DNA from: Pieris napi
Lineage: Eukaryota > Arthropoda > Insecta > Lepidoptera > Pieridae
Length of the DNA stretch: 64,000 nucleotides
Direction of reading: 5' to 3'
NCBI RefSeq assembly: GCF_905475465.1
Contig: NC_062242.1
Location: forward strand, 895,501 to 959,500
The stretch's first letter is position 1, and every line of letters starts with the position of its first letter. The notes below the pieces were generated by a model. The model was not told the origin of the DNA. It saw only the letters and a list, made by a program, of their open reading frames with translations, and ran no database searches. Of the stretch, positions 26,046 to 38,789 are shown piece after piece. Position numbers and translations under genes: made by a program.

Positions 26046-26311
26046 AGTAGTACAACCTTTTTAGGTCTGGGCCTCAGATTTCAGTATCTGTTTTCAATCT
26101 AATAGGCGAGTAGGTGATCAGCTTGTGTCTGACACACGCCGTCTACTATTTGGGTCTAAGGCAAGCCGGTTTCTCACGATGTTATCCTTCACCGTTCGAG
26201 AGAATGTTAAATGCGCACATGGAAAGAAAGTCCATTGGTACACAGCCGGGCATCGAACCTACGACCTCCGAGATGAGATTCGCACGCTGAAGTCACTAAG
26301 CCGACACTGCT
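26046..26311 (-). mobile_element. tRNA-derived SINE, family A
   Basis: Same head (box A and box B, the latter ggttcgatgcccgg here) and body as the copy at 16,513, with small internal deletions. Confidence 0.8.
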
Positions 26312-26850
26312 GTCACTCACTCATTAAAACATTATTCAGTTTTATTGTTGTATTTACATAAAGAAAAATAAAATATTAATCTAACAAAAAGTTTATTCTT
26401 TATAAAATAAACATAGGAACATTATCAAAGAAAATCGTAGATTATTTTTCTCAAGACCATGGTATAATTATATACAGTGCATACATTAAAACAGGTTTTA
26501 ATCGTAATGTTGGATACTTGTCATAGGTTCAATTAATTTCCATGCCGGAAGGGCATAAGACAATAAATCTTATGATTACATAAAGTGTTATGTAAAATAT
26601 TTGTTTAGACACGCCCAAATAACGTATGCTATGGGAACTTTTTATAACCTGTGTTAAAGGTCACATTTGTTGACATTTAAATGACACACGCATTATTTGG
26701 GGAAAGTTTATCGAGATGTTTTTATTAATCAACTGTACAAACATAACATTTTATTTACTTGCAATAATTAATTATTAAATGGTTAATTAACTATGATTGT
26801 TACTTAATTTCACTCTAAAGTATACATATACTTTCTTGAATATAAAAATA

Positions 26851-27163
26851 AAATAAATAAATCAGTGACGCTACAACCTTTTTAGGTTTCGGCCTCAGAT
26901 TTCTGAATCTGTTTCATGATCATTTTATTCAATCTAATAGGCAAGTAGGTGATTACCCTCCTGTACCAGACACACGCTGTCGACTTTTTTTTGGGTCTAA
27001 GACATTTCGGTTTCCTCACGATGTTTTCCATTACCGCTCGAGCGAATGTTAAATGCGCACAAGAAAGTCCATTGCTGCACAGCCGGGGATCGAACCTACG
27101 ACCTTAGTGTGTGTTCCTGAGGGACGAGAGTCTCACGCTGAAGCTACTAGGCCAACACTGCTC
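26851..27163 (-). mobile_element. tRNA-derived SINE, family A, with likely target duplication
   Basis: Full-length copy with an extra insertion (gtgtgttcctgagggac) in the head. The flanks repeat atatactttcttgaatata (left) and atatactaactttcttgcatata (right), a plausible target-site duplication. Confidence 0.8.
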
Positions 27164-28652
27164 TTAAATATACTAACTTTCTTGCATATACTAACAAAAA
27201 AATTAAACACTCTTAATTATTATAGGTATTTTATAAATCGCACTTCATTATTTCTAAATAATTCTAGACGTAAGGACCGTCGATTTGTATTTCTAAATCT
27301 AGTGTATTGTCGTATATTTTTACTGTACATATTACACAAAATAACATTACAATTATAGAAAAGAGAAAATAAATATTTTAAATTTTTATTATATTATTAT
27401 TCCCCTTAAATGATGTGCCCACTTGTATTGTGTTTTTGTATGTCATGTGTTCTCTGTGTCTATCTGTGTTTCGTTAGAGTGCCTTTTAAAAATAATTTAG
27501 ATCGTAACTAACATTAAACCAATTTGACAAGTAAGACAGATTAACGTGTACAATTTTTTGCTAAGCTCACTTCCTTAAAACCGAATTACTTAATTTTAAA
27601 ACATAGGTCACGATACTATTATATGCTAACAAATTACATACATCTTAATCCTTCACTTCCGGGACAAAGATTTGACACTAGAATAATTGTCTATGCCCAC
27701 GTTTGGCAGCTGACAATTGTCATTGTATTGCAACAATTCTGAACTAACAATATCTATGCAGACGTACTAATTTATAGTATTGCAAAATGGAGAACGCGCT
27801 CGTAATAATTATATATCAAGCAAATATATAACGGAAATATTATATAGAAATTACGTTATTTTTTATTTACTAGCCCTCAGCCGTAGCTTAACGTACATAT
27901 TGATGTTTACTATAGAACTTCAGTAATCACTTTACTCTATTATCAATAGTTTCCGCAGTGTACGTGATATAGAGATTTTTTTACATTTTGGCTTAGTCTA
28001 AATTTTCATAGAGATTCTTACCTTTTTGAAAATATTCTATAGTCTATGTTCATCAGGAATAAAGCAGAGTTTATATAGTGTGAGAGTTATTGCCATCCGT
28101 CCAGTAGTTTTGGAGCCTCTTCAATGCAAACAACCACACAAACAAATCTTTCCTCTTTATAGTATTAGTGTAGATAACAGAAAACATTTCTCGAAACACA
28201 AGTCTTATGTGTTGGCAAAATACTACAATTTCTTTCTTCGCTTTGGTCTCCTGGCCTTGTCATAACAAAATGATAACAACAACATTGAGACTTTGAGTAA
28301 CATTGAGGAAGCCCCAAGGAAGGAAAAACAAGTGAACTACTAGATCGAAAGTGTTTGGTCCGCTAACGTAATCACATAACATGTTAAAACCGTGAAAAAC
28401 AAATATTATAGAGCTGTCAAATACTTATGTTAAGAGCCAGTTGACATAATGTATGAAATCGATGTCATGCTCCACATTACGACATCTATTCACTGGGATG
28501 AGTTTGGAAATCGGACTTTGTAAAGTGTTATAGAAATGAAACTACTTCACACTTATGTTGTACCTTTTGTTTCATCATAGTTAACGGTGTTTATATGTAA
28601 AACCAAACGCACTTGCAACTTATTAATTATTTACCCTTCTTTTTAATTCAAG

Positions 28653-28795
28653 ATTATACTCCCGTTTTAAAAATCGAAATCGTCGATTCGACGAACGATC
28701 GAATCGAAACATTGATGGACGAAAAAATACAGAATTTAAACATTTCTGATCAAAAAGAATACAAAAACAATTGTCAAAGTTTCGCTTTATATTAA
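28653..28795 (+). CDS. Candidate terminal coding exon, 47 residues, unrecognised
   Basis: A strong pyrimidine tract and acceptor (cttctttttaattcaag|at) precedes an open segment in phase 1 ending at TAA 28793-28795. The peptide starts YTPVLKIEIVDSTNDRIE and is acidic, then rich in Asn/Lys/Gln. It begins in the same phase, with the same 'at', as the exon at 38,790, so the two could be alternative terminal exons of one gene. No family recognised; could be chance. Confidence 0.35.
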
Positions 28796-29721
28796 TAATT
28801 TCTAATCCTTATTATTAAGATTACGGACTTAATTATCGTTTTGTCCAAAACTCACTGTCATCCAGATTTGATAAACGAGATAGATCTGGATATCTATAGT
28901 TGCTTGCCATTTCTTTCTCTCTTCGTGTTTGTTATGTTTGCCTAAGTGCTTGTCACATTAAAAAGTGTATTTTGTTTTTTCTTAAGTAACAATGTATTAG
29001 TGTGACGAGTAGACGAGCTTTTGCCATAAATAAATAAGACAAACAGCTAAAATAGCAACTATACTGGTTTGGGCGTATTTATAATAGTTTAAACATGGCA
29101 ACTTAAGATGTTATCAATGCCATCTCCATAATATACATTCAACGCGTACTGTATCGAACAAAAGGAATAAACAAGACATTTTATAACAAATACTCTTAAG
29201 ACGTGTATAAAATAGGTTTAATGTTGTCATACGTTTGTAATTTACTTTATTATAGCTTCCTCCATCGGTTATGACGTTTTCCTGACTGCCGCGGGTAAAA
29301 CGAGTATTGTAATGCCTTTGTGGAAATCCTTTCTATTTGTATGTTTTGATTAACCTCTATTAGTACTTAGTGTGTATACGGATATATTATATATTTACAG
29401 TTTTATTTAAATGACTAGTCCATAACCGTACGTACTTATTAATTATTAATATATCGACCAAGAAATGGCTTTGATCATTTTTAATTGCAGCTTTGTTTGG
29501 ACTTGGATCTATATTTAAACTGCTTGATTAAATTATTTCGTATAGTAGATGCTACAGCTACAGAATTTTAATACCCAATTATCCAATGAGTGATTCATAA
29601 AATAGGGTAGTGAAAGCTTTAGCCCTATTGGTAACTTTATTGAATTAAAATAAACTTGCGGTGCTTCATCTCTTTGATTTATGTATAACAGATACTTGAT
29701 AGTATTTAAAAAAGACATATG

Positions 29722-29890
29722 TTCAGCCTTCTGCACGTGACGCGTCGTCGATTTTAGCGTTCGTCGGGGTCATCCTTCGTTACATCGCAATATGACGGAT
29801 ATGATAAAGATGCGTTGGTGATTCGACCGCATTACCTCAGGTTTGAAGGTCGCGTGACACGCCACTCACAGCCAAGGGCCAACACAGTTC
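29722..29890 (-). mobile_element. SINE family A-like, heavily degraded
   Basis: Weak match: cagccttctgcacgtgacgc near the left and gaaggtcgcgtgacacgcc...gccaacacagt at the right resemble the family body and head on the minus strand. Confidence 0.35.
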
Positions 29891-31542
29891 GAATAAAAAC
29901 ATAATAATTAATTTTCCAACACCTCGTGTATATCAATATTAGTGTCTTGAAATAAAGTAAGCAGAGCCGGAACGAGCGCTATGTAGGGGGCGAAACAGCC
30001 CCAGTCACAAATGTTAAAAAAATTTCAAACCTAGATCTAGACTCAGATCCTAACTGGGCACGGGGTGGACACTATTTACATAGCAGCAAACTAAATACAA
30101 GCACCGCGTGCGACTGCGAATTGGTGTTTTTTTTGGACGGACATTTACTTGTTGACTGTCCGACTTTCGAAAGAGCCGGGTGATGTGAAGCTCGACAATG
30201 ACATGAGGGTATCCCATTGGTATAGAATTGTCAATTATGTCAGTAAGTTTAAGTAAGTAAGGCTCTGCCTCTCTCTCTCCTTATCACTCGGGCCCGACGG
30301 GAGACGCCCACTTCTCTTAAGTTTAAGTAAATAAAATCTCTTTTTAGAAGAGACACTCCCTTGCTGCCTAGTTTCTCGGCCACAGATCTACCCGATCGCG
30401 TGCCCGATGGGCTACTATATAGCGGTCCTTTGTCAAATATGAGGCGTAAATATATAAAGAGTGCGTTTTAGAATTGATTAGAACATCTAAGCCTACGGCG
30501 AGAACGTTTTTACAATACTAATTATATTATACGTAACATGGGTATTGCATTGAAGCGAACACAGGAATTATAAACGTATTATGAGAATTACAAAACTTAT
30601 GCATAATGCAAAACTGTACATGACTTCAATTCGCAAAGAACGATGTGAAGATGTAATATAAAATACGTGATTTACCTTATAATATATAGTCTGTAGACAC
30701 TTTAATTATTACTTAACTGGTAAATAGGCTTTGAAAGCGGGAAATGTTTACTCGGCAGTTGGTCTTTGTTATTGAGAAGATATTTACAATTGTTCCATGT
30801 GCCTCGTACGAACACGGATTATTTACGTGATTCGCCAATGTTTCGGATTTTAACTAACTACAATACAATTTTTAAAGACGTTTATATTTTCCACCTTACC
30901 AAAGGAATTTAATATATTGAGAAGTGGGAATTCTTTGACTTTATTTATTAGTTGTAAAAATTTAGTTTTTTCTTTAAAATGTTAATTTAATTTCAGTTTT
31001 AATTTTGAAGTGAAACTTCTTTAGGGTTTATTTTTACGAAAACGTCACGTAAACGTGCAGCGTTTTTGTGGACGAAAAGAGAGAGAGCGATTGAGACTGA
31101 ATGAATGATAGTGAGAAGGGTGAATTACTTATCTATTAATGTAATTAATTGACTTTTCTTAATTGAATTGAGTTTTCTGCTTTGTAATTTTTTTTATCAA
31201 TGTTAAGATTATTAATTTATTTGTAACAGCAACATCTGTAGCTTCGCATATTAAATGTGTCGTTAACCACCTCTGATGAAGGTTTAGAGACCTGAACGAA
31301 TGGTCAATTCTCTCACACGGCGTGTCAAATTCTTATAGAAATTTCAATAAGATAATTTGCATTATCTGTTATCCAATCCGCAGAAAAGTAATTTTATAAA
31401 TATTAACAAAATCAATTCTATTGTGCATTTATTTAGGCCGTACTGAAAATTTACATAAATTTAATCATACCTTTAACCATGTTTTATTAATCACACTTTA
31501 CCAGGCTAATTGAATTATCTGGATAACAAATAAAAAAATAAA

Positions 31543-31788
31543 AGTGGCACTACAAACTTTCACAACAAGTAGGTACAACAGTTTCATGATCATTTGTCAA
31601 TCCAATAGCCAAGTAGGTGATCAGCTTCCTGTGCCTGACATACAGGGTCGTCTAATTGGGTCTAAGGCAAGCCGGTTTCCTCACGATCGTTTCCTTCACC
31701 TTTCGAGCGAATGTTAAATGCACACATAGAAAGTCCATTGGTGCACAGCCGGGGATCGAACCAAAGACCTCAGCAATAACACTGATCT
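31543..31788 (-). mobile_element. tRNA-derived SINE, family A, head truncated
   Basis: Body and box B (cggggatcgaacc on +) are present; box A is eroded. A LINE-type tail repeat follows at 31,817. Confidence 0.75.
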
Positions 31789-31816
31789 TCCGATCCGAAT
31801 AATATACCAATTATTA

Positions 31817-31895
31817 AAAGGCCGGCAACGCACTCGTGAGCGAGGTATTGGAAGTGTCCAAGGGTGCCCGTTCGCTCCTTGTTCTATAATTACAA
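31817..31895 (+). repeat. GGCAACGCACTCGC family copy, short
   Basis: aaggccggcaacgcactcgt ... ttggaagtgtccaaggg ... ccttgttctataa. Confidence 0.6.
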
Positions 31896-32875
31896 ATCAT
31901 TGCGCTCTATTGCTATAATGATTTAATCAAATCCATCAAATTAGCCAATCTCGTGGAAATGTACGTAACATCACAAATTATAGGTCATATTACATGTTGT
32001 TTTTTGAATCGGTAAACCACAATATTAGTTGCGTTCCCAATTTGATAATTATTTTATTAAGCAATAGTTACGCTTGAGCTTGGCTTTGTTGGTGATAAAC
32101 ATAATAAATGTTATATAATATATATCTATATTGCTTGCGATAGATAAAAACCACTTATAAAAACGATTCTGAGACACAGCTTGAAGTAAAGCTACTCTTA
32201 TGCGCGCTTCTTAAATTATATATCATTAGAACAACATGTCGGCGTTTAAGTAGTGCAATTAAACACGTTTTAAGAATAATGAATCCATCCAGGTTCCAAT
32301 ATAATCAAAATATCTTATTAAAGGTATGTACAATCCTTCATTAGTGGCTGTCAGATGAATTTTATCATCTGACAAAGCTTCTAAGCCCTGCGGTGAAGTA
32401 GCTTCTAACGTAAGGGTAGCATTGTAAAGGATTTTTAAATAAAAACATAATTAGTAATTAATTCTTTAATTCAATATAGGTTACCAAAATAAAACACCTA
32501 ATCAAAAAATCTAGTCACATCACGCATTAAATGAGGACAATCAGGTAATTATGAAAATATGTTATAGAAAGGATATACATGTGTGAAAATGACATAATAA
32601 CTTAAGAAGGCGCTAACCAGATCCATGAAACTTCCTCACAATCTAGTAGCCTGCAATATCGCACACAAGTCACGAGATCTCTTGTCGAGAATGAAGAAGT
32701 CGCATAGGTCCGCCAATCATTCGCGAAGATACTTATGACTAAAAGCGATAATACGTATGTACTATAGAAGAAAAATCAAACCACTTGGTTTCGCCACTTA
32801 GGCAACAGTGCCTGTACTTTAAGCGATACCAAGGTATTATATAATATTAAAATATAATAATAATGTGATAAAAAA
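31896..32875. other. Non-coding
   Basis: Near 32,345 ctgtcagatgaattttatca tctgacaa forms a small palindrome; no gene or mobile element recognised. Confidence 0.5.
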
Positions 32876-33030
32876 TTAAATTTTTGCCGCCTTCATGCTG
32901 GACCTATCCCAACAGAAGCCAGTCCTTAAGACCGGGCACTTCCGGTAATATTCTTCTTTCTAATATTGACTTTCATAAGTGTACATGGTTACCTATATGA
33001 ATAAAATTATTTTGAGTTTGAAAGGTTTTT
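32876..33030 (+). repeat. LINE tail, second copy of the 8,500 family
   Basis: tttcataagtgtacatggtt acctatatgaataaa is shared with 8,525-8,565; upstream gccgccttcatgctggacct may belong to the same element. Confidence 0.55.
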
Positions 33031-33060
33031 ATAACAAAAATATAATCTTTATATATATAA

Positions 33061-33560
33061 TTCTTCTGTGAGTGTGTATGTCACTGAACTTCTCTCAAAC
33101 GACTGGACCGACTTTGATGAACTTTTTTGTGTATGTTCAAGGGGATCTGGGAATGGTTTAGATTCACAAATCAGCCCACCAGATGGCGCTGCAGTCGGTA
33201 CTTTCATACTTTGCTTTACTAATCGCTTGAAATATCATGCAGGACAACGTCTGTCGGTTTCCGCACTTAGACGCCCTCTTGGTCTGTTGTCTAATTAAAG
33301 GCCGATTTACATTATCTTAGTGTTTAGGAGAGTGCTTTAGGATAGTACTTTAGTTGAAACATGTAAACGCTACTTGCTTTAGTAAACGCTACGCTAAAGA
33401 ACTTGCCTTTCAAGTTGTACTAAAGCACTCTCCTAAACACTAAGATAATGTAAATCGGCCATAAGACAGCCCCCTTCAAGCTCAAAAGTTTCCTGAGCAC
33501 ATCGCAGGGTTCACGGAGCGACTCCACTGTTCCGAGGATTTGTGTTCGTTGGGAAGCCAC
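33061..33560 (+). repeat. Dispersed repeat hosting a MITE
   Basis: gtgtgtatgtcactgaactt, gactggaccgactttgatga, caaggggatctgggaatggt and agatggcgctgcagtcggta form a repeat typical of lepidopteran genomes. It is split by the MITE at 33,299. The right part (ccgaggatttgtgttcgttg) also matches 6,395-6,560. Confidence 0.6.
33299..33461. mobile_element. Palindromic MITE with 41-bp perfect inverted repeats
   Basis: ggccgatttacattatctta continues for 41 bp and is repeated perfectly inverted at the right end (finishing taaatcggcc). TAA flanks at 33296-33298 and 33462-33464. It interrupts a dispersed repeat whose two halves (33061-33298 and 33465-33560) join cleanly without it. Confidence 0.9.
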
Positions 33561-33843
33561 ATAATAAAAACATAACTTCTCATTTGTACATAGTTTTATA
33601 ACTCATGTGTAAAAAGTAACAACTAAAACCATTGTATAACAGATAGCTATCTGTGTTTTATGATTGGGCGTATGCCATTTTACGGACTAGCTTTCACTCT
33701 ATGTTAGTATAATGTCATTTACGACCTCCACAAAGATACGAAGTAACCTCAAAAAAATCTAAAACGTCATGATTTCAATAATCATTGGTGTGACATAGTG
33801 TAACTTATCTAATAGTTCATTGCCCTATATTCGCATCGTCCAG

Positions 33844-34021
33844 GCACGACCTGGAGCAACAAATGCAGATGACTGTAGACCGTAACGGCCTACAGGACAT
33901 GTTAATAAAGCACAGATCATGCCTGGAACGGTTCTGCGATAAAATTGTGGAATATATAAAGGCGGCAAACAAAACCCCAAGAACGGGTCTCGCGAGGAAT
34001 TGCGTCCCGGCTCGCCCATGA
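33844..34021 (+). CDS. Candidate terminal coding exon, 58 residues, unrecognised
   Basis: An open segment in a GC-richer island (about 33,820-34,120) starts after a pyrimidine-rich acceptor (tcgtccag|g) in phase 2 and ends at TGA 34019-34021. The peptide begins HDLEQQMQMTVDRNGLQD and ends GLARNCVPARP; composition and amphipathic helices look like real protein. No family was recognised. A 30-bp A-rich tract with AATAAA-like signals follows at 34129-34160, so it may instead be a processed retrocopy or the 3' end of an unknown retroelement. No upstream exon was identified. Confidence 0.4.
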
Positions 34022-34198
34022 ATATTGTAAACAAAAATATTACAGATGTAGCCGGGGCGTCTTTCGCGAGACGTGTGATGTGCAAAGGTCCCTGGACACA
34101 TTGGCAGGGGAGTAGAAAAGTGATATATTAAAAAAAAAAATAATAATAAAAAAAAAAAAATTGGTTGTTTGTAAAGTAGGTTTACGATCGAGATGTTT

Positions 34199-34530
34199 AC
34201 GTGATAACGTCTTATTGGTGATATAGGTTTTTGGGAAGTAGGTAAGGAATTAATGAAGATAACAATTTTTTCAAATTTTAAATTACATCTATCGTTTTAT
34301 TCACACTTTTGATGATAAATTTCGGGTGTAAAATGACAAGTTTACTTATTCGACTATGATATACATTTTTCTTCATACATTCATAGAATGACTGGCAGCG
34401 CTCGAGATGAGACGGGAGATCGGTCCGTCTCTCTCTCGTTATACCTGCGATCGCGCTCGTGAGGTTTTGGTGTGACACAAGTTTCTGAACATGTCACCCG
34501 ACTAAAACGATTTTAAAGACGTTATCACGT
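34199..34530. mobile_element. Element with 15-bp perfect inverted ends
   Basis: acgtgataacgtctt (34199-34213) recurs perfectly inverted at 34516-34530. The interior includes a GC-richer block with gagatgagacgggagatcgg and a gtctctctctcg run near 34,400-34,440. Probably a non-autonomous DNA transposon. Confidence 0.6.
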
Positions 34531-34591
34531 CAAAATAAAAAAAATAGTTCAATGTATATTTTGTAGCGATAATCCGCTACACTAAAGGAAA

Positions 34592-34669
34592 ACAGCGCTA
34601 TAACCTCAGAATTCTGTATCTGTTTCTTGATCATTTTTTCTTAATTGGCTAGCAGATGATCAGCCTTCA
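34592..34669 (-). mobile_element. SINE family A, short degraded fragment
   Basis: cctcagaattctgtatctg, ttgatcattttttc and agatgatcagcctt match the family tail with many changes. Confidence 0.5.
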
Positions 34670-36354
34670 TGCATGAGCTCAGAGTTGTATGCACGCGACA
34701 GCCACTTTGCCATCACAACTTTTTTACTCCTCTACAATTCAAATAACTAGTGAAGTAGGTAAAAGACTTTTCAGTTAAAGAAAATAATAACTGTGAACAT
34801 TATATTGGAGATAGCAAATTATAGATGTACGGGCGAATATATATATTATAATATGTCAGAGCAATGGCGCTGTTGTCAGTTGCTAATGTCATTATAATTT
34901 AATAACGTCAAATTAGTTAAAAATCATTAAGTGATTTTTTTTTTGATTTGTCAATGTTGCTAGGTCTAAAAATAAACATTCTATTGGATAGTCTATAAAA
35001 AAACCTTTCGGTGAAATAAAATATTAGGAAAAAACACCAACTACTACGAGTATAATATTATGAATTGTAAACTGCATACTGTATGCCAATTAGACCTAAA
35101 CAGCAGACGTGACCAAAATAAAACCCAGATAAGCCAATACAATGCTCATTATTTACGGTAACCCAAAGCTTTCTACTCACCTTTGGCACAGTTTCAAAAC
35201 CTTGTTTTTATATTAAAAATGTGTAAACATGTCAAAGGTTAGAAAAATACATAATCCGACTATTTATCATCCACTGGTACAAATACACGTAACTAATAGT
35301 CTTATAATAATGTGTTTTGTAACAAGGAACTACTTTAGCGTGTGTTAATCGCTTTCGAATAACAAATTCGGTTATTTGCATTTATCTATGTTAATCACAT
35401 GTACCATTATGTTATGAATTACATGAGAAACGATTGCATTTAAATGTCTCGGGAATTAATTAAAATTTATAATTGAAAAAAAAAATTATTGAACGTGCTT
35501 CTGAAGTCGATAAACTTTTTTATAAGTGGGACGAAATGGAACGACTCGGCATTTAGACCCGTGTGCGATTTTGGAGCCAAACAATCATGGTATTTTATGA
35601 AATAAAATAAAAAGTTCTTTATTCGCTTACACACACACACAGTCAGATTATACAATATTAATATTAGACTTATTTGGATTTCTATATTTTTTTTCTGCGG
35701 TTATTTGCAATCAGCCCTAAGGCTATGAGCGATTTTTTTCTGTGGTGCTGTCGTGTGGAGTGACTTCCCATTGGAAGCATCTACTCATCTTCTGTCTAGA
35801 GCTACTGCCGGTCTTCTAGCTCTAGAATATGGTGACATTTTAGTCGACTCACATACTGTCTAATTGTTGATGTCTAAGGATTTCTATATAAGAGTTATTC
35901 AAATAAAAACTATTATATCGTGCTTGTTTGTCATTTTGGAGTCAGTAATTTTTTTAATAATATATGTTTTAATATAATAATGTCATTATATATATACATA
36001 TAATATATATATTACAATGTTATGCAGTAAATATACATGTACCTATACTTATTTAATTTTAGTTTCCCAGGAATTGTAACTACATAATTTTCCATTAGAA
36101 TATGTGTTAAATTTCTGTCACTCATTTTTTATGCGATAAGGAAATTATTATTACACTGAGGTGTCATTATAAACATAACTATTAAACACAATTACCGTCA
36201 TTACAAACGGAAACCACATACTATGTAATTATTAGCATAGACAACGATTTCTTGTGTTTTTTACATCTTTCGTTTAATAAATAAAAGATTGTTAAATATA
36301 AGATTTGTTGTTTTCAATTAGTTCTTGTATAACGGAAAAAGCTTGGAAGCATTT

Positions 36355-36450
36355 AGTTATTTATTTAAATTCACCACATCATAATATATAATGCTTTATC
36401 TACAGTATACGTTACAAGCTATCTTTTCTAAAATATACAATTACGATTAA
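36355..36450 (-). repeat. Repeat pair with 18,155
   Basis: attcaccacatcataatata taatgctttatctacag, then agctatcttttctaaaatat, matches the 18,155 copy. Confidence 0.55.
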
Positions 36451-36881
36451 CAGAAATGTTTCAAAACTTTTAAAAAATCATTCGCAAAATCTTTAATATT
36501 TTAGATAGAATAAATAAATAAATGGGTGCCATTGGTCGTCAGATAGGTTAAGGTTTTATTTATCCGGGAATTCGAACGGTTTATGTTATGCAGATAAGCC
36601 GATCGTATGCATTTTAATCGCCATAGCCAAGGTTTCTTACGAAAACAGAAGGAAATGTGCTTCCATTTAATTCCATAATTTATCTCTAAATATACGGATT
36701 CAAAATAGACTTAAGGTTAGACTAAACAGTCACAAAAAGTCCGTTCAGGTACAGGACAAACCCATTTCAGTATTTGTATGATAATTAATGAGTCTCCGAA
36801 AAATTTGTTCGTAGTAATATAAGCGTTTAATTATTGACTGATAAACGTTCCATTATTAACAAAAACAACTAATTTTCTTCT

Positions 36882-37312
36882 TGAAGTGAAACTTATTTAT
36901 CGACGTATGGGATAAATTTTATAGCAAATCGTTACGTTTTTCGGTTACGCGCCATGTTGCTTTTTGAAGTCAAACTTCTTTATCGGCATTGGAAAAAAAA
37001 TTACCGTCACATTTTTCGGTTACGCGGCATCTTTTTCTTGTCCCTACCACAGTTGATCCGAAGAGATTCGAAGCCATTAATAACTAAACTATATAATAAC
37101 GATAAGAATGATAGTAATAATTATGTAACAATTAATGAAATTCTGTAATAATCATAGTAGTAATAAGGTAAAATGAAATAATTGTATTTGTATTCATGTC
37201 TATGATAATAAAAGCCTTTTGTTAAACTTTATTTAACCAATTTCTGTAAAAGTGCATATATTAGATCATTTTTAGAAAAATAAGGTCATAAAGAAGTTTC
37301 ACTTCTTACGTG
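36882..37312. mobile_element. GAAGTGAAACTTC repeat pair, MITE-like
   Basis: gaagtgaaacttatttatcg near 36,884 faces aagaagtttcacttc near 37,291, forming inverted ends. A second direct copy (tttttgaagtcaaacttctttatcgg) at 36,960 and two cggttacgcg blocks (36,941 and 37,018) suggest an internal duplication. A relative occurs near 30,995. Confidence 0.5.
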
Positions 37313-38789
37313 TACATTTTTTTTATTATTGACTTAAGTGTACTTGATATAAATATAGATCAGAACAGGTATATAAAATATATACTTATTCTTACTTCGT
37401 TAATAAAAAAAATGTCAATTGTCAAAATGAAGAGAAAATGTTATATTTTTATATGCGGCTCAATTAACATAAATCACACATCAAACATGTTATTACCACA
37501 TAAAATAAACGTAGTTTTATTTCCTTGTACAAGTGTACCAACAAAAAATAAACTTGTGCACAAACAAGATGTTGAACACGGAAATAATTTCTAAGCCTCG
37601 CTTTTCCCGGTTACCTCACATACATTAGTTATTCGACCAGGAAGAATTGTTGCTACCTACTTAGAAATATGTCTCGTTACACATGACGTCGAGACCATAA
37701 CATATAGTTATTTTGTTACGTTATGTAATTAATAAACAGAAACAAATACATCTGTTGTCTATACTCTTTTTAATTACAATACTTAAGTTTGATTCAACGC
37801 GCAGATAGCAAATACTGATTGGAGTTGTCAAATTCCTTGTCCAGGGTATTCTATGGATGCTATATGTAAATTTATTTATTTACTTTAAAAAAAAGGGTGA
37901 GAACTATCGTGGCTGCACAACAATAACTCTCTTAATATTCACAAAACAAGAAACAAGCAATTCCATTCTGATTTAACGTAGATGTTTTGTGAATTTTTTC
38001 ACAATTTGTCATACGCCTTATTATCCAATATATAAGAAGTGCCAGCGACCGCAGGGTGCCTGATGGTTACTTTAAGAGGCGACATCAACCGCCGCAACTA
38101 TTCGTAAAAGCGAAACTAACCTCTCGAAGTGACACAATGTATAGAAATAATTAATGAACTGCATAGATTATCAGACATTTTTAATTTTAGTGAACTGGCA
38201 AAAGGTCTGGTTCATATAAGTTCCTATACTGTAAGAAATAGTTAGTCTTTTTGTAAATATTTTAATCTATTACTGTTTAATGTTGTGTTATTTGTGTGTG
38301 TATATATGTTTTGGATGTGCTATAAATGTAACTAATTACCGGATTAGAGTAATCTGTAATGGTAGCTTATTTTGTTAAATAATTAAAAGGTTGTTTTAAA
38401 TAATCAAATCAAATTAAATAACACTATTTAACAAACATTTTATTATCTGTACATTGTTTGTTATCACGTGTGTTTAATACCAAGTGCAATAGTATCGCAA
38501 TAATGAGGTCTTATACATAATGCATCGGAAATGCAATGCTTCGTCAAATTTCTAATACACATACTTATTTCGACTCGTAAATCTAACTTAAAACAAGTTT
38601 CAAGATTTGTATTTCGCCCATTTGTGTAAAAAATAACCTTGAATTAGTTCTTACTTGAGCCTTACTTTCCATTTCACACCACAATACGATCCCACGTAAT
38701 AAATAGATTGTTAGTAAAATGTTTAAAAGATAATAAGGATATTGAATTACATTTATATCAATTATATATTAGTATTTTTCTTGTTTCAG

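Larger units (their letters stand above)
27164..31542. other. Non-coding apart from the 28,653 exon candidate
   Basis: 29,955-30,440 is GC-richer with aagtttaagtaa repeated at 30,246 and 30,318, probably old repeat DNA. 30,990-31,110 carries a GAAGTGAAACTTC motif like the 36,884 family. Nothing else supported. Confidence 0.45.
34670..38789. other. Non-coding, very AT-rich
   Basis: Contains an AC run at 35,630, the repeat at 36,355 and the MITE-like region at 36,882. No upstream exon for the 38,790 exon could be found here. Confidence 0.5.

Noticed and set aside
37310..37594. 94-codon plus-strand ORF
   Set aside because: Very AT-rich, Ile/Asn/Lys-dominated, no splice context; typical chance ORF in AT-rich DNA.
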